From positions 1-37,566 of the forward strand of contig JALZUY010000304.1 of the NCBI GenBank assembly GCA_023301395.1: a stretch of 37,566 nucleotides of DNA, given 5' to 3'. The notes beneath the pieces were generated by a model that was given only the letters and a program-made list of their open reading frames with translations, had not been told where the DNA came from and did no database searches. The translations under genes were made by a program, and so were the position numbers. Position 1 is the first letter of the stretch; each line of letters starts with the position of its first letter. Shown one piece after another: positions 16,486 through 24,715 of the stretch. Origin of the DNA: Nonlabens sp. GTDB taxonomy: Bacteria; Bacteroidota; Bacteroidia; Flavobacteriales; Flavobacteriaceae.

Positions 16486-17505
16486 ATGCTGGACCGAGTT
16501 AAGGAACATATTGAGAAAGTAAAAAGCTTTAAAGCCGATTCTAAAGATGCAATTGAGGCATTCAGGATTGAATATCTAGGTAAAAAAGGATTGCTTAAGG
16601 ATTATTTTGATGCTTTTAAAGAAGTGCCTAGTGAACAGAAAAAAGCCTTTGGTCAAGCTATTAATGAGCTTAAACAAAAGGCAAACGATAAGGTGAATGA
16701 GCTTAAAGATTCTATGGAATCTAAGCAAGAAGAAGCTGGTGTGTATGGTGATTTAACACGTACTGGTTATCCACTAGAAATAGGTGCGCGTCACCCGATT
16801 TCACTGGTAAAAAACCAAATCATAGAAGTGTTTTCACGTATAGGTTTTAATGTGAGTGAAGGACCAGAAATTGAAGACGACTGGCACAATTTTACAGCAC
16901 TTAATTTACCTGAACATCATCCTGCGAGAGATATGCAGGATACGTTTTTTATACAAACTGATCCTGATGTTTTATTAAGAACGCATACCTCAAGTGTACA
17001 GGTGCGTTATATGGAAGATAATAAGCCGCCTATAAGAACCATTTCTCCAGGTCGCGTGTTCCGTAATGAGGCGATAAGCGCTCGTGCGCACTGTATTTTT
17101 CATCAAGTAGAAGGATTGTACATTGATAAAGACGTGAGTTTTGCAGACATGAAGCAAACGCTACTGCATTTCACTCAAGAAATGTTTGGCAAATCTAAGA
17201 TCAGGTTGCGTCCATCTTATTTCCCGTTTACAGAACCTAGTGCAGAGATTGATATTTACTGGGGTCTTGAAAATGAAATTGATTATAGAATTACTAAAGG
17301 TACCGGCTGGCTAGAAATAGGTGGTTGTGGTATGGTAGATCCTGCGGTGCTTACTAACTGTGGTATTGATCCTGAGGAATACAGCGGTTTTGCCTTTGGT
17401 ATGGGCGTGGAGCGTATTGCAATGTTGTTATACGGTATCAGTGATATACGCTTGTTTTTTGAGAACGATGTACGTTTCTTAAAGCAATTTTCTAGCGCGA
17501 TTTAA
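16486..17505 (+). CDS. pheS: Phenylalanine-tRNA ligase alpha subunit
   Basis: The catalytic subunit of the alpha2beta2 enzyme that charges tRNA-Phe. At 339 residues it has the N-terminal coiled-coil arm that grips the tRNA (about 1-90), then the class II synthetase core: motif 2 in FRNEAISARAHCIFHQVEG, the Phe pocket segment near PSAEIDIYW, and motif 3 in GFAFGMGVERIAMLLYG. The MLDRVKEHIEK start and the promoter motif 19 bases upstream support the chosen ATG. pheT is not in the window, as is usual in Bacteroidetes. Two small unknown genes follow closely. Confidence 0.97.
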   Translation: MLDRVKEHIEKVKSFKADSKDAIEAFRIEYLGKKGLLKDYFDAFKEVPSEQKKAFGQAINELKQKANDKVNELKDSMESKQEEAGVYGDLTRTGYPLEIGARHPISLVKNQIIEVFSRIGFNVSEGPEIEDDWHNFTALNLPEHHPARDMQDTFFIQTDPDVLLRTHTSSVQVRYMEDNKPPIRTISPGRVFRNEAISARAHCIFHQVEGLYIDKDVSFADMKQTLLHFTQEMFGKSKIRLRPSYFPFTEPSAEIDIYWGLENEIDYRITKGTGWLEIGGCGMVDPAVLTNCGIDPEEYSGFAFGMGVERIAMLLYGISDIRLFFENDVRFLKQFSSAI

Positions 17506-17517
17506 TAATATATTCCT

Positions 17518-17934
17518 ATGATTAAGAAACTCATTTTTGTCTATAATGCAAACTCAGGTAAAATCAACTCGTTGCTCGATAGCGCGCATAAAATAGTAAG
17601 CCCAGACACTTATGATTGCAAACTCTGTGATCTTACTTATGGGATTTTTAAAGAGAATGAAGATTGGTCAAGCTTCCGTGAAAAACTCCTTCAAACTAAT
17701 CCAAATTTACAACTAGAATTTCTGCATAAAGACGAGTTTACTAAACAGTACAAATCTAAATGGCTGCCCAAATATGATTTCCCGATCATATTAAGTGTAA
17801 GTGATCATAAACAGGATCATAATGAGGATCCTATTACTAACTCTGATCTGGATGTTTTTATGAATACGCTAGATATGAATGCACTAGAAACGGTACAAGA
17901 ACTTATTGCTGGGATTGAGACGCGATTGAAATAG
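17518..17934 (+). CDS. Conserved unknown protein downstream of pheS
   Basis: A 138-residue cytoplasmic protein starting 12 bases after pheS. Visible features are IFVYNANSGK at the start, and SPDTYDCKLCDLTYG (about 28-42) with a Cys-x-x-Cys pair, then an aromatic/basic middle and an acidic C-terminal helix. I recall similar proteins in many bacteria annotated only as hypothetical or, without good reason, as GTPases; no P-loop is present. The paired Cys could bind metal or act in redox chemistry, which is a guess. Likely co-transcribed with pheS. Confidence 0.7.
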   Translation: MIKKLIFVYNANSGKINSLLDSAHKIVSPDTYDCKLCDLTYGIFKENEDWSSFREKLLQTNPNLQLEFLHKDEFTKQYKSKWLPKYDFPIILSVSDHKQDHNEDPITNSDLDVFMNTLDMNALETVQELIAGIETRLK

Positions 17935-17936
17935 TT

Positions 17937-18335
17937 ATGAAAAAAGATATAATCATCCCAGAGGTAAAAGACGTTCACATCGCTATTCTTGAAGAGTTTA
18001 ATGAAGAGTCCTCTTCAAACGAATGGAGCGTTTATCTGATTAATAATAGTGATCAAGCTATGGAGTCTGTAATGGTCATGAGTCGTGGAAAACACCGCGA
18101 TGGTCGTAAGACGACTACTTTTAGACATGCATTCCCATTAGTAGCCGCTCACGCTGCTATAAAAGTAGAACTGATTATGGAGGATGTATTTCCTTTTTTA
18201 AACGAGTTTGTACTTACTTATTTTATAGGAGCCACTTTATATGACGCCACGTTTATGGCTGCGCCCAATACGATTAGTGAAAGCAATTTTAGTAAACTTC
18301 CTGTAATGAATGTGGAAGGTTTTTTATTGAAGTAG
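17937..18335 (+). CDS. Conserved flavobacterial unknown, pheS operon
   Basis: A 132-residue soluble protein, 2 bases after the preceding stop, so certainly in the same transcript. The first half reads as a beta-sandwich (VHIAILEEF, EWSVYLINNSDQAMESVMVM), the second as strand-rich with PVMNVEGFLLK at the end. I do not recognise a family. It has no signal peptide, no membrane segment and no Cys. Co-location with pheS hints at a link to translation, but only weakly. Confidence 0.7.
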   Translation: MKKDIIIPEVKDVHIAILEEFNEESSSNEWSVYLINNSDQAMESVMVMSRGKHRDGRKTTTFRHAFPLVAAHAAIKVELIMEDVFPFLNEFVLTYFIGATLYDATFMAAPNTISESNFSKLPVMNVEGFLLK

Positions 18336-18346
18336 TTTAGGAATTC

Positions 18347-18445
18347 AAACCTCACAGGTTTTGGTTTTAAGGAGTTCTAAATTTTTATAATTTTTCTGCA
18401 TTCTAAAATCGATATAAATTTTACAAGCGAAACCTGTGAGGTTTT
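18347..18445. repeat. MITE-like inverted-repeat element, copy 2
   Basis: AAACCTCACAGGTTTT at the left end is mirrored by AAACCTGTGAGGTTTT at the right end, 99 bases overall, between two convergent genes. It shares ends, length and AT-rich interior (TTAAG and TTTTATA at similar positions) with the copy at 5275-5372. Confidence 0.7.
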
Positions 18446-18468
18446 GATTAAGTTTTAACCAACTTCAT

Positions 18469-19002
18469 TTACCCCACAAACCGATCATCAGTCTCCATCG
18501 TTGTTCCACAATTATCGCAAGTACGTAGTTCTTCACTAGCATAGTATTCTCTAAAACGTGGTTGAAAATCTTTTTCAACATCGTCAAGTTTGAAATAAGT
18601 CTCGTGTAATTTGTTGTTGCAATTGTCACAAAACCAAAGCAGTCCATCAATAACATCGGGACTGTTGCGTTTGCGTTCAACAACTAGACCTATCGAGTTC
18701 TCATGACGCACTGGAGAATGTGGTACTTTCCCAGGATGTAAATACATGTCTCCAGGACCTAGCAGCATTGTTTTTTTCTCACCATCTTCTTGAATATGAA
18801 CTTCTATATTTCCTTCTAGTTGATAGAAAAGTTCTTCGGTCTCGTTGTAATGATAATCTTTACGAGCGTTGGGTCCAGCGACAACCATAACTATGTAGTC
18901 ACCAGCATCTTTATATAAATTTCTATTTCCTACGGGCGGTTTTAAAGAGTCTCTATTTTCTTCAATCCACTTGTTGAGGTTGAACGGTTTTGCAATTGCC
19001 AT
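18469..19002 (-). CDS. 3-hydroxyanthranilate 3,4-dioxygenase
   Basis: It opens the ring of 3-hydroxyanthranilate with O2 to give 2-amino-3-carboxymuconate semialdehyde, in the kynurenine route from tryptophan to NAD or to degradation. The cupin domain shows the iron ligands His51, Glu57 and His95 and the substrate-binding Arg47 and Arg99, spaced as in the characterised Cupriavidus enzyme. The C-terminal rubredoxin-like iron site is complete: Cys125/Cys128 and Cys162/Cys165. At 177 residues it is full length for the bacterial form. No other kynurenine-pathway gene is nearby. The common symbols are nbaC or haaO. Confidence 0.95.
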   Translation of the reverse strand: MAIAKPFNLNKWIEENRDSLKPPVGNRNLYKDAGDYIVMVVAGPNARKDYHYNETEELFYQLEGNIEVHIQEDGEKKTMLLGPGDMYLHPGKVPHSPVRHENSIGLVVERKRNSPDVIDGLLWFCDNCNNKLHETYFKLDDVEKDFQPRFREYYASEELRTCDNCGTTMETDDRFVG

Positions 19003-19133
19003 GTTAAATGAGTTTAAAGGATAAAGTTAGGGTTTTACAGCAAGCTTTACAATGAGACTAGGGTTACTTTCAATAAATTCTTAACTTCAATCATAATTCG
19101 TTTTTCAGTAACTTGTAGCTCAAATTAGGAATC

Positions 19134-20213
19134 ATGAAAAAACTACTCTTTTTAATAGCAACCATAGCGATTATCGCTTGTCAAGAAAGAACCAATAATC
19201 CTACAGACCTTGCAACTCCTGAAGTAGAAGAACAAATCAGCGAATTTGCCATAGTGATTCACGGTGGTGCTGGAACGATTAAAAAGGAGAATATGACTCC
19301 AGAGCTGGAACAACAATACAATGAAAAACTTACCGAAGCCATAAAAGCAGGTCATATCATTCTTAAAAACGGTGGTGACTCAATGGATGCTGTGGAGACG
19401 AGCATTCGCATTATGGAAGATTCGCCCTTGTTTAATTCGGGTAAAGGAGCTGTTTTCACGCATGATGGTGTCAACTCGCTTGATGCTAGTTTTATGGACG
19501 GGAAAACACTCAATGCTGGTGCAGTGGCTGGTGTTACTATGGTTAAAAATCCTATATCACTAGCCCGTAAAGTGATGACAGATTCTGAGCATGTATTGTT
19601 GAGCGGTGCTGGTGGAGACGCTTTTGCGAAAGCGTTACAAGATCCAAATATCGAGATCGTAGAAAACAGTTATTTCTTTACTGAGAACCGTTACCAGTCC
19701 TTGCAACGCGTCTTAAAAAGAGAAGCCGAAAAACAATACTCTAATGACAAAAAAGTAGCACTCTTAGAACTAGAAGATCCATTCATTAAAGATTCTAAAT
19801 ACGGAACCGTAGGTTGTGTTGCGCTGGATAAAAATGGCAATATCGCTGCCGGAACTAGTACTGGCGGAATGACCAATAAAAAATATGGTCGTATAGGAGA
19901 TTCACCTATTATAGGAAGCGGTACTTATGCAAACAATGCTACTTGTGGTGTTTCTAGTACTGGACATGGCGAGTATTTTATACGTGCGCAAGTGGCTTAT
20001 GACATCAGTGCAATGATGGAATATAAAGGCATGTGTTTAAAAGATGCCACCGAGGCTGTGATACAGAAAAAGCTCGTTGATCTAGGCGGAACAGGTGGAA
20101 TAGTAGCTCTAGATCATTTAGGAAATGTATCCATGGAATTCAACACCGCAGGAATGTATCGCGCGACTATGAATGATAAGGATGAACTTGTGGTTGGGAT
20201 GTATAAAGAATAG
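19134..20213 (+). CDS. Isoaspartyl peptidase / L-asparaginase (Ntn hydrolase), lipoprotein form
   Basis: It cleaves isoaspartyl dipeptides and asparagine after autoprocessing into two chains. A lipoprotein signal ends at Cys16 (IAIIAC), so the enzyme should be exported and membrane-anchored, unlike the cytoplasmic E. coli IaaA. The domain begins at IVIHGGAGTI; the autocleavage site and nucleophile is Thr225 in SKYGTVGCVALD, with Thr243 in GTSTGG and the GSGTYANN loop for substrate. At 359 residues it is full length. A near copy of the palindrome repeat encodes DAFAKA at 162-167. Confidence 0.93.
   Translation: MKKLLFLIATIAIIACQERTNNPTDLATPEVEEQISEFAIVIHGGAGTIKKENMTPELEQQYNEKLTEAIKAGHIILKNGGDSMDAVETSIRIMEDSPLFNSGKGAVFTHDGVNSLDASFMDGKTLNAGAVAGVTMVKNPISLARKVMTDSEHVLLSGAGGDAFAKALQDPNIEIVENSYFFTENRYQSLQRVLKREAEKQYSNDKKVALLELEDPFIKDSKYGTVGCVALDKNGNIAAGTSTGGMTNKKYGRIGDSPIIGSGTYANNATCGVSSTGHGEYFIRAQVAYDISAMMEYKGMCLKDATEAVIQKKLVDLGGTGGIVALDHLGNVSMEFNTAGMYRATMNDKDELVVGMYKE
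19619..19634. repeat. Palindrome variant inside the asparaginase gene
   Basis: CGCTTTTGCGAAAGCG, one change from the palindrome, read as Ala-Phe-Ala-Lys-Ala. Confidence 0.75.
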
Positions 20214-20266
20214 TTTACAGTCTTTTAGTCCACAGTCCTCAATGAAAGTGTTTGAAAAACTTGAAT

Positions 20267-20285
20267 TTCCGCACTCGATGCGGAA
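20267..20285. repeat. Short stem-loop TTCCGCA-CTCGA-TGCGGAA
   Basis: A perfect 7-base-pair stem with a CTCGA loop between the asparaginase and exonuclease genes. It has no T tail and resembles a dispersed Bacteroidetes intergenic repeat. Confidence 0.5.
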
Positions 20286-20345
20286 TCTATTAATGCAACC
20301 AAAATGCCATTCAATTATTACCTTCGTAAAAATTAAAACTCACCT

Positions 20346-21107
20346 ATGAAAATCATATCCTATAACGTCAACGGAATCCGTGCGGCGATGAAGAAAGAAT
20401 TCATTACATGGCTCAAAGCTGCAAATCCAGACGTGTTATGCCTGCAAGAAATAAAAGCAAATGAAGATCAAATAGATACGCAAGCTTTTAAAGATGCTGG
20501 ATATGAATATCAATATTATTTCAGCGCTCAAAAGAAAGGATATAGTGGTGTTGCGATTATTTCCAAGACTCAACCAGACCATATAGAATATGGAACTGGA
20601 ATAGAGTCTATGGATTTTGAAGGAAGAAACATCCGTGCAGACTATGGTGATGTTTCCATAATGAGCATGTACTTACCTAGTGGAACAAATGATGATCGCT
20701 TGAGCTTTAAATACAAGTATATGGAAGAATTTCTCGAGTATTCAAAAGAGCTGCGCAAGGAACGACCTAACTTGATTGTTTGTGGTGATTATAACATTTG
20801 TCATAATGCGATTGATATCCATAATCCTAAAGGACTTAAAAACACATCAGGTTTCTTACCAGAAGAACGCGAGTGGATGGATCGATTAGTTGCAAGTGGT
20901 TTTGTAGATACGTTTAGAATGTTCAACGATGAACCAGATCAATACAGCTGGTGGAGTTATCGTGGCGGTTCTAGAGCTAGAAATAAAGGATGGCGCTTAG
21001 ATTACCATATGGCGAGCGATGCGATGAAAGACCGTGTAAAAAGAGCTGTGATTTTACAAAGTGCGGTTCATAGTGACCACTGTCCTGTGGTTGTTGAGAT
21101 TGAATAG
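20346..21107 (+). CDS. xth: Exodeoxyribonuclease III (AP endonuclease family)
   Basis: It cuts DNA at abasic sites and removes 3' blocking groups in base-excision repair. The endonuclease/exonuclease/phosphatase fold is complete over 253 residues: VNGIRAA (8-14), LQEIKA with the metal-binding Glu35, CGDYNICHNAID with the catalytic Asp and Asn, WRLDYHMAS, and the C-terminal SDHCPV with the catalytic Asp-His pair. The start at 20346 is standard for the family (MKIISYNVNGIRA). TACCTTCG at 20319-20326 may be its promoter, one base off consensus. Confidence 0.96.
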   Translation: MKIISYNVNGIRAAMKKEFITWLKAANPDVLCLQEIKANEDQIDTQAFKDAGYEYQYYFSAQKKGYSGVAIISKTQPDHIEYGTGIESMDFEGRNIRADYGDVSIMSMYLPSGTNDDRLSFKYKYMEEFLEYSKELRKERPNLIVCGDYNICHNAIDIHNPKGLKNTSGFLPEEREWMDRLVASGFVDTFRMFNDEPDQYSWWSYRGGSRARNKGWRLDYHMASDAMKDRVKRAVILQSAVHSDHCPVVVEIE

Positions 21108-21113
21108 TATTCC

Positions 21114-21179
21114 ATGAAAAAACGATTGATATATTTTTCAGGGTTTATTTTTTTAATAATCATTTCTAGAGCTATTTAG
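21114..21179 (+). other. Possible 21-codon hydrophobic mini-ORF
   Basis: ATG to TAG encodes MKKRLIYFSGFIFLIIISRAI, a basic start and one hydrophobic helix, 6 bases after the exonuclease stop. It could be a tiny membrane peptide or the remnant of a signal peptide of a lost gene. Only composition supports it. Confidence 0.2.
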
Positions 21180-21183
21180 AACA

Positions 21184-21199
21184 CGCTTCCGCGAAAGCG
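21184..21199. repeat. Palindrome variant upstream of xrtK
   Basis: CGCTTCCGCGAAAGCG, one change from the perfect palindrome, in the gap before the exosortase gene. Confidence 0.75.
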
Positions 21200-21319
21200 T
21201 AATTCCTCAAGTTTTTCAAAAAGAAGAAAAACATAGTACATATATGCTTTAAATATAGTTACTTTGTAATTCAAAGTGCTTTTAATTATTCTATTTAAGA
21301 ATTACTAGACCTAAATTTC

Positions 21320-21847
21320 ATGAATAAAAACCTGCCATATTATCTGCTTGCTTTGAGTCTGTTTGGGCTTTTAAAGTTATGGTTAGGAACTTTTGATAAT
21401 CAGGAGCTTTACTTTTTATTGAAACCTACAGATGCGATATTTAGCCTAGTGAGTGGTTCAAAATCTGTGTTTACTGCACAAAATGGTTTTTTCCATGAGC
21501 GTTATCAAATGGTGATTGAGAAATCTTGTTCTGGATATAACTTCATGTTGATTTGTTTTTTAATGCTTTACTTCTTGATCATCAAATTTGTGAAGTCGAG
21601 AGCTTTTAAAGTAGTGTGGTTACTGGGTGCTTTAGGAATATCTTATGTGGTAACTGTATTCATTAATTCTTCAAGAATACTCGTGTCTGTATCATTACAG
21701 GATAGCATTGAAAACCTTTTACATCTAGATGCTGCGCTCACACATCAGTCCATAGGTGTTTTAACTAATCTTACTTTTTTAATCATCATCTATTTACTGG
21801 TAGAAAAAATAATCATCAAAAAATATGCGCAACTTACTTCATCCTAG
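21320..21847 (+). CDS. xrtK: Exosortase K
   Basis: A membrane cysteine protease/transpeptidase of the exosortase family, which recognises a C-terminal tripartite sorting signal, cuts it and hands the protein on. The 175-residue protein is almost all membrane helices and keeps the three catalytic residues in family context: Cys70 (EKSCSGYNF), Arg119 (INSSRI) and His142 (THQSIG). The small size and direct linkage to an MSEP-CTERM protein identify the XrtK subtype. It overlaps the next gene by 23 bases, indicating coupled expression. No large exopolysaccharide locus, typical partner of other exosortases, is adjacent. Confidence 0.9.
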   Translation: MNKNLPYYLLALSLFGLLKLWLGTFDNQELYFLLKPTDAIFSLVSGSKSVFTAQNGFFHERYQMVIEKSCSGYNFMLICFLMLYFLIIKFVKSRAFKVVWLLGALGISYVVTVFINSSRILVSVSLQDSIENLLHLDAALTHQSIGVLTNLTFLIIIYLLVEKIIIKKYAQLTSS

Positions 21848-24638
21848 ATGGCTTTTAATAGTCAACACTGTTCCTGTAATGGTCTTGTTTTTCTTGTTTT
21901 ATACTCAGTATAATATCATAGGTAGTTTACTCAAACCAGAATCTATAGCCTTATGGAAAATGTTTGGGATTAATCTTGCGATCCTTGCGTTTATAAACCT
22001 TGGGTATGCTGCTTATTTAATTCTTAGTAAACGCACAGTGCATATTTTATATGCAGCATTTATGCTCATAATTTACGTAGTGTTTGTGTATTGGTATAGT
22101 ACTTATTCTAGTGAGATCATACCGTTTGGTATTCCGCGATGGATGGTGCCTGGAGATATGTTTCTTTATGTGGGAACTTTTTTAATGCCTACTATGGCTT
22201 ATGCGCTATTGATTCTCGTGGTGCATTTTACACAATCACAGAGAAACCCAAAACCCTGGAAAAGTTTTTTAATGGCAATAGGTGTTCCGGCGCTTTGGTT
22301 TATCATAGTACAAGTAATGATTCCTTTAAGAAAGCAACTAGATTTAAATTATAATAATCATGTTATTGGTGTTTTCTTTATTGCAGGAACAGTATTGTTC
22401 TTGTTTTTCTTAATTAGGTTTATATATATACTTATTACTAGAAAGTCTGCGGTATGGAAAAAGTATGAACTGTTCTGGAAAATACCTATAGTTCTTGTAC
22501 TACCGCTTATAGGTCTATCATTGAATAATGGAGATATTACGAGTGAGTTTTCTAGTGGTGTTTTTGGAGATTTCAGTAGTGTATGGTTTTACGTTCTCAT
22601 TGTTATTAATGGAATTCTACTATGTCTTCCTAACTTAGAGAAAAGGTCTTATAGAATTTTATTATTCATAGGTCGTACTATATTATTTGCCTTTACTTTA
22701 TATTTTTTCTTAGTCTTTTTACCATTCCTACCATTTTCTGTACTAGCTATTATAGTAATGGGAACTGGGTTTTTAATGCTTGCTCCATTAATGCTTTTTG
22801 TGATTCATATAAATGAGTTGGCTAGTGATTATAAATATTTAAGACAGCATCTTGCTAAGAAGATGTTGCCTGTTATTTCTATGATTGGGTTTTTAGTGAT
22901 TCCTGGGTTTTTAACTCTATCATTTTTAAACGATAAAGCAACACTGGAACATACTTTGAACTATTTATATGAACCAGATTATACGGTCTCTTATGACTTA
23001 GATAAAGAGTCACTCAAGTCCACTTTGCAAGTGATCAAGAAACATAAGGATAGGAATGGAGCTTTTATTTTTGGTTCTCAAACGCCTTATATATCTACTT
23101 ATTTCAACTGGTTAGTACTGGATAACCTCACACTATCAGATTCAAAAATCAATTATATTGAAAAAGTATTTTTTAGAAAGCCATCTTTTAACGTAAGAGG
23201 AAGAAGTGAGAATATCAATAATGGAAATGTGACCATCACTAATACTACTGTGGAGAGCACTTATGATGAAACTGAAAAGGTTTGGAAAAGCTGGATTAAT
23301 CTAGAAATAACAAACGGTAATGAAGGTTTTAGAAATGCTGAGTACAGCACAATTATCGATTTGCCAGTAGGTTGCTGGATTAGTGATTACTATTTATATG
23401 TGGGCGAGCGTAAGGAAATGGGGATTCTAGCAGAGAAGAAAGCTGCTATGTGGGTTTTCTCGCAGATTAGAAATGAGAACAGAGATCCTGGGATTCTATA
23501 TTATTTAACGGGTAATAAAGTCTCTTTTAGAGTGTTTCCTTTTACAAAGGAAGAAGTACGCAAAACAGGAATTGAATTCATCCATAAAGAACCTGTAAGT
23601 ATCAATCTAGATGGTAATCTTATCAAGTTAGGTAATCCCAAAGAAAATCCAGATGATGCTTTTGAGAACGATGATATTGCTTATGTGCCAGTTAGTAAGA
23701 AGCAAACTCTGCGCAAAGTGCAACGCAAGCCCTATTTCCATTTTCTAGTAGATGGATCAAGTTCTGAAAACGCACTGAGTAAAGAAGAAATTGAAGAACG
23801 TATAAGTGCACTTTTAAATAAATATCCAGATTTAAAAGTAAATTCAAAAGTGAGTAAAGTGAATTCTTATGTGACTACTAAAAATATAGATGATAGCTGG
23901 CAATCGTTATTTATGGGTGTTCCTTCTGGTGGATTTTTTCTCGATAGAGCCATAAAAAACACGCTTGTAAATTCTTTTAAAACACATTCAGATAATTATC
24001 CAGTTATGGTGGTCGTGGCAAATGATATAGAACATGCTATTATAGATAAGGACTTCTCTGATCTTGCAGTTACATTTCCAGAAATGGATAACTTCTATCA
24101 CTTAATAGATAGTGATAGTCTTATGACTCATTCTTTGTTAAAGAATCCAATATTACCAATTATAGAAAAAGAACCTTCGTTTTTTAAATCGTCTTTAGAG
24201 TTCATTTCTTCAGATAATAAGAGTCATTATATTTCAGTAGGTTCCACACCTAGTATAGTTCTCAAAAAGGATTTTATTTCTATAAATGAGGATAGCGTAA
24301 AGGAAAAAGATTGGGAAACGGCACTGCAATTAAATGGTAACTGGACTTCTCAAAACCTTAACCCATCTAAACCTGGAGAATGGTTAAGTCTTGTAAGAGC
24401 TAGCTTTTTATCTAGAGTGATGTCTCCAGTAACTTCTTATCTCGTAGTAGAGAACGAAGCCCAAAAGGCTATTTTAAAGAAGAAACAAGAACAAATCTTA
24501 TCAAGCAATAAGTCACTTGACCCAGGAGAAGATTTACAAAGAATGAGCGAGCCTAGCTGGATTATCATTATAATTTTAATGAGTCTGTTTTATTATTTTA
24601 GAAGAAAAAGTAGAAATAAACGCAAGATGATTTTATAA
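21825..24638 (+). CDS. MSEP-CTERM protein, XrtK target, with VIT-like domain
   Basis: A 937-residue protein with about 11 membrane helices in residues 1-370, a large extracytoplasmic part, and a C-terminal sorting signal: MSEP at 907-910, a hydrophobic helix and a basic end (RRKSRNKRK). That tripartite tail is the substrate of exosortase K, encoded immediately upstream with a 23-base overlap. Residues about 470-600 resemble a VIT domain (DLPVGCWISDYYLYVGERKE, then AMWVFSQIRN), the fold found in vault and inter-alpha-trypsin proteins. FLVDGSSSE near 640 looks like a degenerate vWA metal site. Cleavage before the last helix would release the VIT part only if other cuts occur, since the N-terminal helices remain. 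Biological role unknown. Confidence 0.85.
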   Translation: MRNLLHPRWLLIVNTVPVMVLFFLFYTQYNIIGSLLKPESIALWKMFGINLAILAFINLGYAAYLILSKRTVHILYAAFMLIIYVVFVYWYSTYSSEIIPFGIPRWMVPGDMFLYVGTFLMPTMAYALLILVVHFTQSQRNPKPWKSFLMAIGVPALWFIIVQVMIPLRKQLDLNYNNHVIGVFFIAGTVLFLFFLIRFIYILITRKSAVWKKYELFWKIPIVLVLPLIGLSLNNGDITSEFSSGVFGDFSSVWFYVLIVINGILLCLPNLEKRSYRILLFIGRTILFAFTLYFFLVFLPFLPFSVLAIIVMGTGFLMLAPLMLFVIHINELASDYKYLRQHLAKKMLPVISMIGFLVIPGFLTLSFLNDKATLEHTLNYLYEPDYTVSYDLDKESLKSTLQVIKKHKDRNGAFIFGSQTPYISTYFNWLVLDNLTLSDSKINYIEKVFFRKPSFNVRGRSENINNGNVTITNTTVESTYDETEKVWKSWINLEITNGNEGFRNAEYSTIIDLPVGCWISDYYLYVGERKEMGILAEKKAAMWVFSQIRNENRDPGILYYLTGNKVSFRVFPFTKEEVRKTGIEFIHKEPVSINLDGNLIKLGNPKENPDDAFENDDIAYVPVSKKQTLRKVQRKPYFHFLVDGSSSENALSKEEIEERISALLNKYPDLKVNSKVSKVNSYVTTKNIDDSWQSLFMGVPSGGFFLDRAIKNTLVNSFKTHSDNYPVMVVVANDIEHAIIDKDFSDLAVTFPEMDNFYHLIDSDSLMTHSLLKNPILPIIEKEPSFFKSSLEFISSDNKSHYISVGSTPSIVLKKDFISINEDSVKEKDWETALQLNGNWTSQNLNPSKPGEWLSLVRASFLSRVMSPVTSYLVVENEAQKAILKKKQEQILSSNKSLDPGEDLQRMSEPSWIIIIILMSLFYYFRRKSRNKRKMIL

Positions 24639-24640
24639 AT

Positions 24641-24670
24641 AAAAACGACCTCTTTCTCAAGAGATCGTTT
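24641..24670. terminator. First of two hairpins after the MSEP-CTERM gene
   Basis: AAACGACCTCTT pairs with AAGAGATCGTTT (one mismatch) around TCTC. An A run precedes it, so it could also stop transcription from the right. Confidence 0.6.
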
Positions 24671-24680
24671 CTCAAACATC

Positions 24681-24714
24681 AAAACAGGCTTGTGCAATCG
24701 CACAAGCCTGTTTT
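24681..24714. terminator. Bidirectional terminator between convergent genes
   Basis: AAAACAGGCTTGTGC and GCACAAGCCTGTTTT form a perfect 15-base-pair stem around AATC, with A and T runs at either foot, so it can act on both strands. Confidence 0.85.
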
Positions 24715-24715
24715 G

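Noticed and set aside
21320..21847. Possibility that the exosortase belongs to an exopolysaccharide (EpsH/XrtA-type) cluster
   Set aside because: No glycosyltransferase or export genes are adjacent, and the partner tail is MSEP rather than PEP-CTERM.
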